Assembly: GCA_965207475.1 (NCBI GenBank)
Contig: OZ242278.1
Location: forward strand, 1,426,001-1,490,000
Direction of reading: 5' to 3'
DNA from: WTFY01 sp011523795
Lineage (GTDB): Bacteria; Pseudomonadota; Gammaproteobacteria; UBA4575
DNA length: 64,000 nucleotides
A program made the position numbers and the translations under genes. Positions within the stretch are counted from its first letter, which is position 1; each line of letters opens with the position of its first letter. Below the pieces are notes generated by a model. The model saw only the letters and a program-made list of their open reading frames with translations, did no database searches and was not told the DNA's origin. Positions 53,937 to 61,511 of the stretch are shown one piece after another.

Positions 53937-54899
53937 TCACTCGCCGAAGGTGTTCCACAGACCAAAGAACCGGCCACGTGCACCGCCTGACTCCGTGAAA
54001 TCGATGCGGTAAATGCCAGTCACGAGTCTCGGGTTGCCCTGATCGTCTGGGATGTTTGAAAACTGTCCGCCATAAAATCCTTTCGTACCGGTGACCTCTC
54101 TAACCACGTGTTCAATGGACACATCGTTTGCCGAAAATGTGCCATCGGGATTATAGGGTGACGGACCAAAGCGCAACCGGTACCCCGTAGGGTCAGCCCT
54201 TAACGCGTCCACGTTTTGCGTTAAAGCTGCGTAGTGAAAGTCTTGAACCGCGATTTCACTGTTACAGCCTACGCAGCCCCTGAGGGTGCCCTGGGTGAAA
54301 TCGGCAGTAAACTGGGCCTGGCTCACAAATTCGGTAAGTGAGTATTCCTTATTGTCATCCAGATACTGGTAAATTCCGCTTGTCCTGCCTGCATAGGTTG
54401 CGGTGCCGGCAGCAGGCATGTCTGGAGGATGATTGATGTCGAGTTCAGGCCCATCTACAAAAAAGATTCCGTCTTCCGATTCAAATAGATCAAATTGCTC
54501 AGGATGGCCGGGATACAACATCCACCAGCCGCCAGTGAGGTAGTCTGAAGGATTATCTTCATCCCAGCCCACAATCGCATACGCCAGTTGTGTCTTGCCC
54601 GTTTCACGCTTGATCATGAGCCAGCTCTGGCCTGTATGACCCGGAATGGAGGATTTAAAGTCCTGCTGCGATACACCGTCTTCGGCCGTATTGATCGTGT
54701 ATTCAGCACCATCCTCTGTGGGTGGTACACGCATGCCCCAGGTGGTGCCATCAAAGGCTGTAAGTTGTTCGGTAAACTGGATGGTCGGCTGGAAGGCGCG
54801 TCCTCCGGACATGCACCCGGATAACAGCAGTGCGAGCACAATGGCACAGGGCAGGTAATGCCTTCTTACCGGTTCCTTGGTGATTTGGAAAAATAGCAT
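53937..54899 (-). CDS. TbpB-like surface lipoprotein, second subfamily
   Basis: A 320-residue lipoprotein with signal peptide and lipobox LALLLSGC at about residue 28. FVDGPELDINHPPDMPAAGTATYAGRTSGIYQY is closely matched in the 58080-59306 product (FVDGPELSGSVNMPVSGTASYSGITGGVY), as is the C-terminal GGQFSNIPDDQGNPRLVTGIYRIDF. The later GRFFGLW is a degenerate form of the barrel-closing FYG motif. ATG 54899 is preferred over a GTG five codons upstream. A structured RNA copy ends 15-40 nt upstream, so it lies in, or just before, this gene's leader. Confidence 0.72.
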   Translation of the reverse strand: MLFFQITKEPVRRHYLPCAIVLALLLSGCMSGGRAFQPTIQFTEQLTAFDGTTWGMRVPPTEDGAEYTINTAEDGVSQQDFKSSIPGHTGQSWLMIKRETGKTQLAYAIVGWDEDNPSDYLTGGWWMLYPGHPEQFDLFESEDGIFFVDGPELDINHPPDMPAAGTATYAGRTSGIYQYLDDNKEYSLTEFVSQAQFTADFTQGTLRGCVGCNSEIAVQDFHYAALTQNVDALRADPTGYRLRFGPSPYNPDGTFSANDVSIEHVVREVTGTKGFYGGQFSNIPDDQGNPRLVTGIYRIDFTESGGARGRFFGLWNTFGE

Positions 54900-54913
54900 G
54901 GCCAAGACACCCA

Positions 54914-55071
54914 CACCGGCACCACAGGTGCCGGGCCATTGCTAATATCTACTAAGAAGTGGAAATCTCTGCCTATTTCCCAAGCAGGTAAAGTAAAGCC
55001 TTTTGCCTTGCTTTATACAGGTGTTGTATTCAGCAGATAACCCGGCTTCGGGGTCTTAGTAGTATTAGCAA
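54914..55071 (-). ncRNA. candidate structured RNA, copy B
   Basis: This is the minus-strand homologue of 43601-43734. The closing helix pairs 55063-55070 with 54940-54947 and 55054-55061 with 54950-54957. The inner helix is UCUGC/GCAGA (55033-55037/54968-54972). The possible pseudoknot is 55040-55046 with 54930-54936. Compared with copy A several pairs change on both sides (for example C-G to U-A, U-A to G-C, G-C to A-U). A further 7-bp hairpin (54916-54934) shares bases with the pseudoknot and ends 17 nt before the lipoprotein ATG. It could be an independent small RNA or a cis-acting leader. Confidence 0.7.
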
Positions 55072-55078
55072 GGGAAAG

Positions 55079-55087
55079 CGTATAACA
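55079..55087 (-). promoter_or_regulatory. extended -10 promoter of structured RNA copy B
   Basis: Read on the minus strand, TGtTATACG ends eight nt before the first base of the closing helix, matching the arrangement of copy A. A TTGACA at 55091-55096 is too close to serve as its -35. Confidence 0.5.
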
Positions 55088-55185
55088 GGCTGTCAACCAC
55101 ATGAAGTAAGTTATGTTGGGACTTATATATTTAAGTTGACAAGGTGACCCCAATGTAGTAGTCTTTAGTCATGGAGGATAAGACT

Positions 55186-56145
55186 ATGAAGAAAGGCAAA
55201 GCTCCCGGCAAATCACACCGCAAAGGCATCTCGCTTATCGAACTGACAGAGATGTTCCCGGATGAGGAAACGGCTGTTAAATGGTTCGAGAAAATCTACT
55301 GGCCGGAGCAGCGATGCTGCGGGCATTGCGGGTCTACCAAGACCGCCAAGGCCAAACACAAGACCATGCCCTACTGGTGCAATGACTGCCGCAAGTACTT
55401 CAGCGTGCGTACAGGCACAACGCTACAGTCTTCACGTCTCCCGCTTCGCAAGTGGGCCTTTGCCGTGTACCTGTACGTAACCCACCTCAAGGGCGTATCC
55501 AGCATGAAGCTGCACCGTGATCTGAAAGTCACGCAAAAGACTGCATGGTTCATGCTCCACCGCTTGAGAGAGGCTTGGGAAGAATCCGGACTGGATGCCC
55601 TTGCTGGCACCGTGGAGATCGACGAGACCTACATCGGCGGCAAGGACAGGAACCGCCACAAGTCCAAGAAGCAGCACTCAACAGGCAGGGAAGACAAGCA
55701 AGCTGTACTCGGGATGCGTCTACGCAAAGGGAAAGTGGTTGCCATGCCTGTCAAGGACACGAAGCGCAAGACCCTGTTCCCCCTCATTCACAAGCACGTT
55801 GAGAAAGGCTCCACGATCTACACCGATGACAACCCGTCCTACAGGTCACTACGGGGTGACGGAACATGGCCGGATGACTACTTTCACCAGACCGTCAACC
55901 ACTCCGCCAAGGAGTTTGTTAGCGGCATGGCCCATACCAACGGCATCGAGTCATTCTGGGCCACGCTCAAGCGTGCTCACAAGGGAACCTATCACCAGAT
56001 GAGCAAGAAGCACATGCATCGGTACGTCACGGAGTTTTCAGGCCGTCACAACGTGCGAGAGACGGACACCGAACACCAGATGCAGAACGTGGTGGCCGGT
56101 ATGGTGGGCAAGCGGTTGATGTATTCGGAGTTGATCAGCGACTAG
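55186..56145 (+). CDS. IS1595-family transposase
   Basis: A 319-residue transposase. An N-terminal zinc ribbon (CCGHCGS...YWCNDCRKYFSVRTGT) is followed by an ISXO2-like DDE domain: VEIDETYIGGKDRNRHK with the first Asp, STIYTDDNPSYRSL with the second, and HTNGIESFWATLKR with the C-terminal Glu/Asn motif, then RYVTEFSGRHN. The ATG at 55186 has a ggagg ribosome-binding site; an in-frame ATG five codons upstream is possible. Apparently intact. Terminal inverted repeats could not be assigned. Confidence 0.92.
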   Translation: MKKGKAPGKSHRKGISLIELTEMFPDEETAVKWFEKIYWPEQRCCGHCGSTKTAKAKHKTMPYWCNDCRKYFSVRTGTTLQSSRLPLRKWAFAVYLYVTHLKGVSSMKLHRDLKVTQKTAWFMLHRLREAWEESGLDALAGTVEIDETYIGGKDRNRHKSKKQHSTGREDKQAVLGMRLRKGKVVAMPVKDTKRKTLFPLIHKHVEKGSTIYTDDNPSYRSLRGDGTWPDDYFHQTVNHSAKEFVSGMAHTNGIESFWATLKRAHKGTYHQMSKKHMHRYVTEFSGRHNVRETDTEHQMQNVVAGMVGKRLMYSELISD

Positions 56146-56456
56146 CTGCCGGATACTGCCTTGTGGATGTCGTTGACATCCGATTGCAACTTGCCGATTT
56201 TCTTCTCCTGCTCGGCAAATTGGGACTGCATGTTTTTGTTGGTGACCTTGATGCCTCGCTTGACTCCCTCAATATCACCTTTCACGCCTTCAATATCACC
56301 TTTCACGCCTTCAACGTCTGACTTGATTCCTTTCAGTTCTTTCATTACTGGCTCGACCGCTTTTGAAGCTGCCTGATCTGCAACTTCATTGAATACTTGT
56401 TTCATGGCATCTGCCAAAATCTTGGAACTGCCATTCAGTTTTTTGCTATTGCTCAT
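56142..56456 (-). CDS. coiled-coil hypothetical protein adjoining the transposase
   Basis: A 104-residue, mostly helical protein with heptad-like repeats (GVKGDIEGVKGDIEGVK) and a further coiled coil (MQSQFAEQEKKIGKLQSDVNDI). Its stop codon overlaps the convergent transposase stop by 4 nt, so it is probably a passenger gene of the insertion element. ATG 56456 has an aaggaaaagg ribosome-binding site. The function is unknown. Confidence 0.55.
   Translation of the reverse strand: MSNSKKLNGSSKILADAMKQVFNEVADQAASKAVEPVMKELKGIKSDVEGVKGDIEGVKGDIEGVKRGIKVTNKNMQSQFAEQEKKIGKLQSDVNDIHKAVSGS
56269..56310. repeat. two perfect 21-bp tandem repeats inside the coiled-coil gene
   Basis: The unit tcaatatcacctttcacgcct with 21 nt occurs twice in a row, each encoding GVKGDIE-type heptads. 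Unit number could vary without shifting the frame. Confidence 0.85.
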
Positions 56457-56504
56457 GGATGATACCTTTTCCTTTGTCAAGCCCCTGGCTGTATCTTGTT
56501 GTTG

Positions 56505-56636
56505 TCAGGCCATGGGGTCATTTACGTAGAGCAAGATGTTTCCACACCGCTCACACATGATTATGCCCCCTTTCCCAGAGGCTGTAAAATACTCTACGTC
56601 ATCGGTGTAGTCCCCCTCGTGTTCGCACTCCTTGCA
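56505..56636 (-). pseudogene. 3' remnant of a small zinc-ribbon-like gene
   Basis: On the minus strand the frame ending at 56505 encodes 43 residues containing CKECEHEGDY and, 31 residues after the first Cys, CERCGNILLYV: two CxxC knuckles spaced like a zinc ribbon. It continues open upstream into the sensor gene sequence with no convincing start codon, so it looks like a truncated 3' part brought in with the insertion. Confidence 0.4.
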
Positions 56637-57532
56637 GGTAGCGAAGACCGGGCCACTGACTCGACCACGTTGTCGGCAGAAAAGATCGGTGTGGCGTTGA
56701 TGAGTGCTTTCACACTTCGACCGTCGGCAACTGAGAACATGACTTCCTCGGAGCGCATTGTCTCGCCGGTATTCAACTCCCGTACCAGCACGAACTCGTC
56801 GAGAGTGACCTCGCGTCCATCCGCGCGCGTGTAGGTCATGACTTCCATCAACTGCTCTATGGAACGTCCAGGCGTACGCATGACCTCGAAAATCCGCCTC
56901 GCCTCCCGGTTGAATGACACGGGATTGCCTGACCGGGCATCAAAGACCACAACACCAATCGGCGAGGTTTCGATCAGGGCCTCAAGGTTGGCACGGACCT
57001 GCTGTTCGTCGTGGTATACCCAAGCGTTCGTGATGGCCGTCCCTGCCTGCGAGGCAAACAGCACCAGGATCTCTTCGTCTTCGCCCGTGAACTCTTGTGC
57101 ACCTTCCTTTTCCGCGAGAAAGAAGTTGCCCACATGTACGCCCCGATGACGCATCGGGGTGCCCTGGAAGGTCTTGGACCGTATCAACTCCGCTGAGAAG
57201 CCGAGCGAGCGCACATAGGCGGGCAGGTCTGCAAGCCTCACAGCTCCCGAAAGATGTCGGAAGTGTTCAAACAGCCGCGGCCCGTCGCGCCACTGAACGA
57301 ACTGCTGGTGCTCTTCCTCGGTAAAGCCGGAACTGATGAAGTCCAGGATCTGCCCCTCTTCATCGAGGGTCGTGATGATGCCGTAGCGGGCATTGGTCAG
57401 CGTGCGGGCACTGTCGACCACCTCACGCAGGACAGTGTTGATATCGAGGCTCGAGTTGATGCGAAGAATCGCCCCGCTCAACTGCGAGATCTGCTCCCGT
57501 AGCGCCTCGATCTCACCATTGTGATTCTTCAA
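56594..57532 (-). CDS. GAF-PAS sensor protein, C-terminally truncated
   Basis: A 312-residue cytosolic protein. An N-terminal coiled coil leads into a GAF domain (about residues 20-175, DINTVLREVVDSARTLTNARYGIITTLDEEGQ...FASQAGTAITNA) and a PAS domain (about 180-295, LIETSPIGVVVFDARSGNPVSFNREARRIF). In intact relatives the text after the PAS core leads into a histidine kinase. Here homology stops at VESV (about 56650) and about 20 unrelated residues follow, so kinase and catalytic domains were lost, probably by the neighbouring insertion. It may no longer signal. Confidence 0.8.
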   Translation of the reverse strand: MKNHNGEIEALREQISQLSGAILRINSSLDINTVLREVVDSARTLTNARYGIITTLDEEGQILDFISSGFTEEEHQQFVQWRDGPRLFEHFRHLSGAVRLADLPAYVRSLGFSAELIRSKTFQGTPMRHRGVHVGNFFLAEKEGAQEFTGEDEEILVLFASQAGTAITNAWVYHDEQQVRANLEALIETSPIGVVVFDARSGNPVSFNREARRIFEVMRTPGRSIEQLMEVMTYTRADGREVTLDEFVLVRELNTGETMRSEEVMFSVADGRSVKALINATPIFSADNVVESVARSSLPARSANTRGTTPMT

Positions 57533-57902
57533 TGGTTTCTCCTAAACTCCAGGCAAACCAGGATGCTGGATTCTGGTCGCAGGGACCTGTATCGGCCCCG
57601 GCAACACTTTTCCAGGCGTAAATCTTCGGGTGTTCCCCGAAATTCTCATAATTCTTTGGCCTAGCCTCACAAGAATCTCATAAAACTGCAGTTACAATCA
57701 ACCGGCAAGCTTGGCAAAGCTAAGAAGTGGAAAAGCTCAAGCATAAGGGTGCGCGACTCCTAGATTCAGCACGGAATTCATCGGATGCGCGCACCGCGTG
57801 TTTGACCAGATTCAGGTGCGTGGGGATTTCCGAGGAACCTGGTACTGCTAATGGTTCTTTACGCTTGTGGCACATGTGCTTCACGCACCTGAACATTCGT
57901 GA
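57533..57902. other. intergenic region upstream of the lipoprotein fragment
   Basis: About 370 nt. It should contain the sensor gene promoter at the left. No gene or strong hairpin was seen; the right part may be decayed lipoprotein coding sequence, but no frame supports it. Confidence 0.3.
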
Positions 57903-58076
57903 ATGCACAATGAATTCGACTGTACGGGCGGATCAGGGTCCAGCAGGCGCATCTTGGATGCTCCAGTCGGCAACTTGGATGAACTGCATGCCATCCCCAC
58001 CGGGTACGAGCTTCATTTCGGTCCCGGGCTCCATAACCCGGATGGAACGTTTCAGCACAGTGCCTGGAGGCAATGA
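57903..58076 (+). pseudogene. fragment of a TbpB-like lipoprotein gene
   Basis: A 57-codon frame whose second half (NLDELHAIPTGYELHFGPG followed by LHNPDGTF) aligns with NVDALRADPTGYRLRFGPS followed by PYNPDGTF of the 53937-54899 lipoprotein. It lacks the signal peptide and most of the protein, and its own C-terminus diverges (QHSAWRQ). It ends 3 nt before the start of the intact 58080 lipoprotein gene. It is best read as the remains of a tandem duplicate; translation coupling to the next gene is possible. Confidence 0.65.
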
Positions 58077-58079
58077 ACC

Positions 58080-59306
58080 ATGGGACAGTCATTCTATTCA
58101 ACCGGAGATTCATGTTTGGGGCACTGGTTCGTAGTCCTCGCTGCGGTCCTGTTGGTTCACAACCTTGCCGCTTGCGGCGGTGGAGGCGGCAGCAGTAAGG
58201 TTGAAACAATCACCAGTACGCCTGCTTTCGGCCAGGGGACAGTAGACGAACAAAGCCGACAGGGCAGCATGGAACAGGCTGCAACCACTTTTCCAGCATT
58301 CGGCAGTGTCACCCAGTCATCGAACAGCATGGATTCAGGCGGCTCAGCTGACTGCACGGGATCACCCTGCAGCGATACACCCGGACACCTGGTATCGACG
58401 GACACTGCCAGCACCACGTTCACGGGCGACAGGTTTACCTTGACAGTCACGCGCGAAAACGACAGTCCACTCGTTTTCGACACGGCTACGGACGAAGCGG
58501 AACAGAGCATGCCGGGCTTGAGTCCCGTCACAGGCAGACAGAGCCAGATCGGTACAATTGTGGATGCTGCCGCCAACAGCCTTGCGGCTGCGGTGACGTT
58601 TGTGGATTGGTCATCCACGGATACCACGGATTACCTGGCGGGAGGATACTGGCTGTATGTCGGGATCGACCTTGAGGCGGGCAACCTGGCGGAGGTCGAG
58701 ATCGGTGCATTCGTGGATGGACCCGAACTTTCAGGATCCGTAAACATGCCTGTATCGGGCACGGCCTCATACAGCGGCATCACGGGTGGAGTTTACGCAA
58801 CAAAATACGGAACCGATCTTCCCCGGGGCTCTGCAGGATCCTATGGGGCGGGAGAGTACCTGGGGAACATCTACCTTACTGCAAATTTCGATACGTCCAG
58901 CATCTCGGGCATGATAGACCATATTAATCTCTACGGTTCATATCTGGAAACCCCGAGCGGTACCTTGCAAACCCTTGATGACTATCCGCAATCAGGTTAC
59001 CAAGTCATGCTGGATTCCCTGTCCATTACGGAAAATGGATCGTTCAGGGGAACGGGTGTCAGGCTTGCCCATCCTGGGCTGAGGATGACCCACACGGACG
59101 GTGCATGGGGTGGCAAATTTTCCACGCTGGACGACAGCTCGGGAAATCCCCGCATGGTTGCAGGCACCTATGGCGGAACGGCAAGAACTTCGGGCGCAAG
59201 CGAGGTCGCCTTCATAGGAGCTTTCTATGGCTCAACGGAATTGCTTGAAAACAGGCCGGTTCAGCCGGCAAATGCCCCGCCGATGATGCCTGCACCCGGC
59301 AACTGA
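58080..59306 (+). CDS. TbpB-like surface lipoprotein, second subfamily
   Basis: A 408-residue lipoprotein: hydrophobic signal segment WFVVLAAVLLVHNLAAC with lipobox and poly-Gly linker. Residues about 60-120 are Ser/Thr-rich. A beta-rich domain follows, with DYLAGGYWLYVGIDLE and FVDGPELSGSVNMPVSGTASYSGITGGVY matching the 53937-54899 product. The C-terminal part has GKFSTLDDSSGNPRMVAGTYGGT and a barrel-closing VAFIGAFYGSTEL. A ggagg ribosome-binding site precedes ATG 58080. The ligand is unknown. Confidence 0.72.
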   Translation: MGQSFYSTGDSCLGHWFVVLAAVLLVHNLAACGGGGGSSKVETITSTPAFGQGTVDEQSRQGSMEQAATTFPAFGSVTQSSNSMDSGGSADCTGSPCSDTPGHLVSTDTASTTFTGDRFTLTVTRENDSPLVFDTATDEAEQSMPGLSPVTGRQSQIGTIVDAAANSLAAAVTFVDWSSTDTTDYLAGGYWLYVGIDLEAGNLAEVEIGAFVDGPELSGSVNMPVSGTASYSGITGGVYATKYGTDLPRGSAGSYGAGEYLGNIYLTANFDTSSISGMIDHINLYGSYLETPSGTLQTLDDYPQSGYQVMLDSLSITENGSFRGTGVRLAHPGLRMTHTDGAWGGKFSTLDDSSGNPRMVAGTYGGTARTSGASEVAFIGAFYGSTELLENRPVQPANAPPMMPAPGN

Positions 59307-59617
59307 GACTACCACCCGTCGATCATGGTGCTTCCCTTACGGATTCAAGCTGGGTCATGCGGGGATATTGCCTGCTGTCCGGATTTGGCTTTACGCGACT
59401 CATTGACGGGATTCGAGGCATCAAACCGGAAAAGGGACCATGGACAAGGAGTTGCGTGAACGAATTGGAAGCCTTGGGGAGACTTGTGGGCGGACACCTG
59501 ATTTCGGGTAGGCCACGCAAGGGACCATGGGCTCCCTGCAGAACGGGGCACAGGAAACGTATCGTTCTGCTAGAGTACATGCAGCGTTCCATCTTGTTGA
59601 ACCAAAGGGGAAATTGA
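59307..59617. other. intergenic region
   Basis: Three hundred and eleven nt between two secreted-protein genes. The phrase aagggaccatgg occurs twice (near 59434 and 59519); otherwise nothing recognisable. Confidence 0.3.
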
Positions 59618-60109
59618 ATGAATAAATGGATCCCGATTCTGGCCTGTGTCCTGATGGCCACGACCGTTCATGCCGAGGGCATGTTCAGTATGACCAGCAG
59701 CTGGACACGTGATTACGACACGATGGACTATTCCGGACATCGGGTCACCATCGGAACACTTGATGGGACCACTACGGTCCTTGAAAGCGATCGTGAGCCT
59801 TTTGTAGCGGGGTCCCACCATTTGTCCAGGTGTCTCGTGTACGCCAACAAGTCGGAAAAATCCTACCAGCTGGACGCATGGTGCATCGTCACGGACAAGG
59901 ATAACGACAAGCTGTTCATTTTTGCTGACCGTCCGAAAGGCGACACGCAGGCCGGAGGAGGTGGGAAAGGCCGCTGGCATCTGCAGGGCGGTACGGGGAA
60001 ATACTCGGGAATCTCGGGTGAATGTGATTACAGGGTTGAGTACCTCGGGAATGACCGGGTCATCAACATGACGGAAGTGTGTAAATGGAACAGGCGAGAT
60101 GACCGCTGA
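59618..60109 (+). CDS. secreted hypothetical protein with GGTGKYxGIxG motif
   Basis: A 163-residue periplasmic or secreted protein: signal peptide MNKWIPILACVLMATTVHAEG, then a beta-rich chain with four cysteines. The segment GGKGRWHLQGGTGKYSGISGECDYRV resembles the glycine-rich turn of small beta-barrels such as the allene-oxide-cyclase/dirigent-like and DUF3224 groups. The function cannot be assigned. Confidence 0.6.
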   Translation: MNKWIPILACVLMATTVHAEGMFSMTSSWTRDYDTMDYSGHRVTIGTLDGTTTVLESDREPFVAGSHHLSRCLVYANKSEKSYQLDAWCIVTDKDNDKLFIFADRPKGDTQAGGGGKGRWHLQGGTGKYSGISGECDYRVEYLGNDRVINMTEVCKWNRRDDR

Positions 60110-60337
60110 TTCAAGGTTAGAAAATCGTAACTGATTAATGAGGGTATGCGGGAGGCGTACTCCATCGCATGTACACGTTGTACCCAAACCTCACCGGGAG
60201 CATTGACTTTGCCCAGAGCCGGTTGTTTCGTGGACCTCGCTACAGGAGACTCACCGGGGTTGATGGGTACGCACGTCAATTTGTAGCGGTTGACTCACGG
60301 TTCGTTCCATTCGACTTCACAGAAAGTAGAGAAAACC

Positions 60338-61129
60338 TTGAGTGAGTTTTACATTCGGTTGTTGCAGTCCGTCACATTGGTGGCTGTAACCGGGATCTGG
60401 CTGGTTTCAGGAAGTGCCATCGCCGGAGATCTGTACCTGCGCGGCAGTCTGGGTTTGGACTGGCCGGACAATGCAGTGTTTACAGACAGCGACTGCTTCA
60501 GCACCGTCCCGGCGGCGCTCTACGGATGCGGAACCGGTGGTGACGGCGCGCCCTACCGGTCAGCCGGCGATTTCGGGACGGTACCCGCGCTGGAGGTCGG
60601 GCTTGGCTATGCAACCGGGGCGATGCGGATCGAGGTGCAGGTCGAGTATCGTCCCCGCTTCGAGTTCAAGGGCCGGGCCAATTTCCTGGCGCCTGACCGA
60701 CAACAATCCGTTTCTGCGAACCTGTCCTCGGTGACGGCGATGCTGACAGGTTTTGTCGACCTCGCCGAACTGGACCTGCCTCGGCCCGGCTCCCTTGTCC
60801 CGTTCGCCGGTGCCGGTATTGGCGTTGCGCATACCCGGATCGGGAAAACCACCATGACTTTCCCGGCGACGACAACGCTCGTGCCGGGCGGAAGCCGGAC
60901 AAGACTGGCGTGGATGGCGACGGCCGGGATCGCGATGGCACTGGACGAGCGTGTGAGCCTGGATCTGGCCTGGCGCTATACGGATCTTGGCGGGATTCGC
61001 ACGCCGCGGGGTCAAGGTTCGGTGGTCTGGCGCGACGGGAGCCGGCAACCGCTGTTGCTTGATCTCGCGCCCACGAAGGCGGCGCTCAGGGGACACGGTG
61101 TCCGGCTGTCGCTACGCTACGCTTTATGA
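60338..61129 (+). CDS. outer-membrane beta-barrel protein (Opa/OmpW-like size)
   Basis: A protein of about 263 residues: signal peptide ending SGSAIAG, then GDLYLRGSLGLDWPDNAVF and alternating strands ALEVGLGYATGAMRIEVQVEYRPRFEFKG, LVPFAGAGIGVAHTRIGKT, RVSLDLAWRYTDLGGIRTPRGQGSV and the final GVRLSLRYAL. This is an eight-strand surface-antigen/opacity-type barrel. The start is uncertain: TTG 60338 gives a sensible signal peptide, another TTG at 60290 adds 16 residues. Confidence 0.75.
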   Translation: MSEFYIRLLQSVTLVAVTGIWLVSGSAIAGDLYLRGSLGLDWPDNAVFTDSDCFSTVPAALYGCGTGGDGAPYRSAGDFGTVPALEVGLGYATGAMRIEVQVEYRPRFEFKGRANFLAPDRQQSVSANLSSVTAMLTGFVDLAELDLPRPGSLVPFAGAGIGVAHTRIGKTTMTFPATTTLVPGGSRTRLAWMATAGIAMALDERVSLDLAWRYTDLGGIRTPRGQGSVVWRDGSRQPLLLDLAPTKAALRGHGVRLSLRYAL

Positions 61130-61511
61130 GGATAATGCGGATCAGGGCATGGCACTCTCGCTACAATGCACACTCACATGGGTCCAGTTTTTGGGGAGGG
61201 AGCAATACCATGCCATGTTAGCAAACGCTTTGGACTAATTTATGGGGGGAACGCCACAGTTAGTTTGACGAGATTATCAAGGGTATAATCGCTTCAGTCT
61301 TTCCTGTGCGACCTAAATCTTTTTATCTACTGGGTGAGCGTAACAAAAGTTAATTTGCGCATTACTGTAGCCGAGCAACTACAAATCAGCTTTCACACAA
61401 ATTTGGGGAATTATATCGAATAGTACCCTTGATCCGGGGCATGGGTACTGCCGCATGAGAATCCGCGACACCACGACGCCGTGCATCCGCACAGGCAATC
61501 CGGGCCTTCTT
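61130..61511. other. intergenic region with an isolated TATAAT
   Basis: About 380 AT-rich nt between convergent genes. A perfect -10 hexamer TATAAT lies at 61284-61289 on the plus strand with no gene downstream in that direction. No -35 at good spacing and no terminator, so a small RNA here is only a weak possibility. Confidence 0.3.

Noticed and set aside
54938..55071. The inverted repeat ttgctaat.../...attagcaa at 54938-55071 as the ends of a MITE or of the IS1595 element
   Set aside because: The repeat is the closing helix of the RNA: its homologue at 43.6 kb conserves pairing rather than sequence, which fits an RNA stem, not transposon ends.
55100..56520. Terminal inverted repeats and target duplication of the IS1595-family element
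   Set aside because: Only 6-7-nt matches (ggggtca, ttgtcaa) were found near the expected ends, which is not significant.
54952..57732. The shared 14-mer ctaagaagtggaaa at 54953 and 57718
   Set aside because: Matches of this length are expected by chance several times in 64 kb; similarity does not extend.
61265..61289. TTGACG...TATAAT as a promoter for a small RNA
   Set aside because: Spacing is 13 nt, too short, and no terminator follows; retained only as a remark in the intergenic entry.
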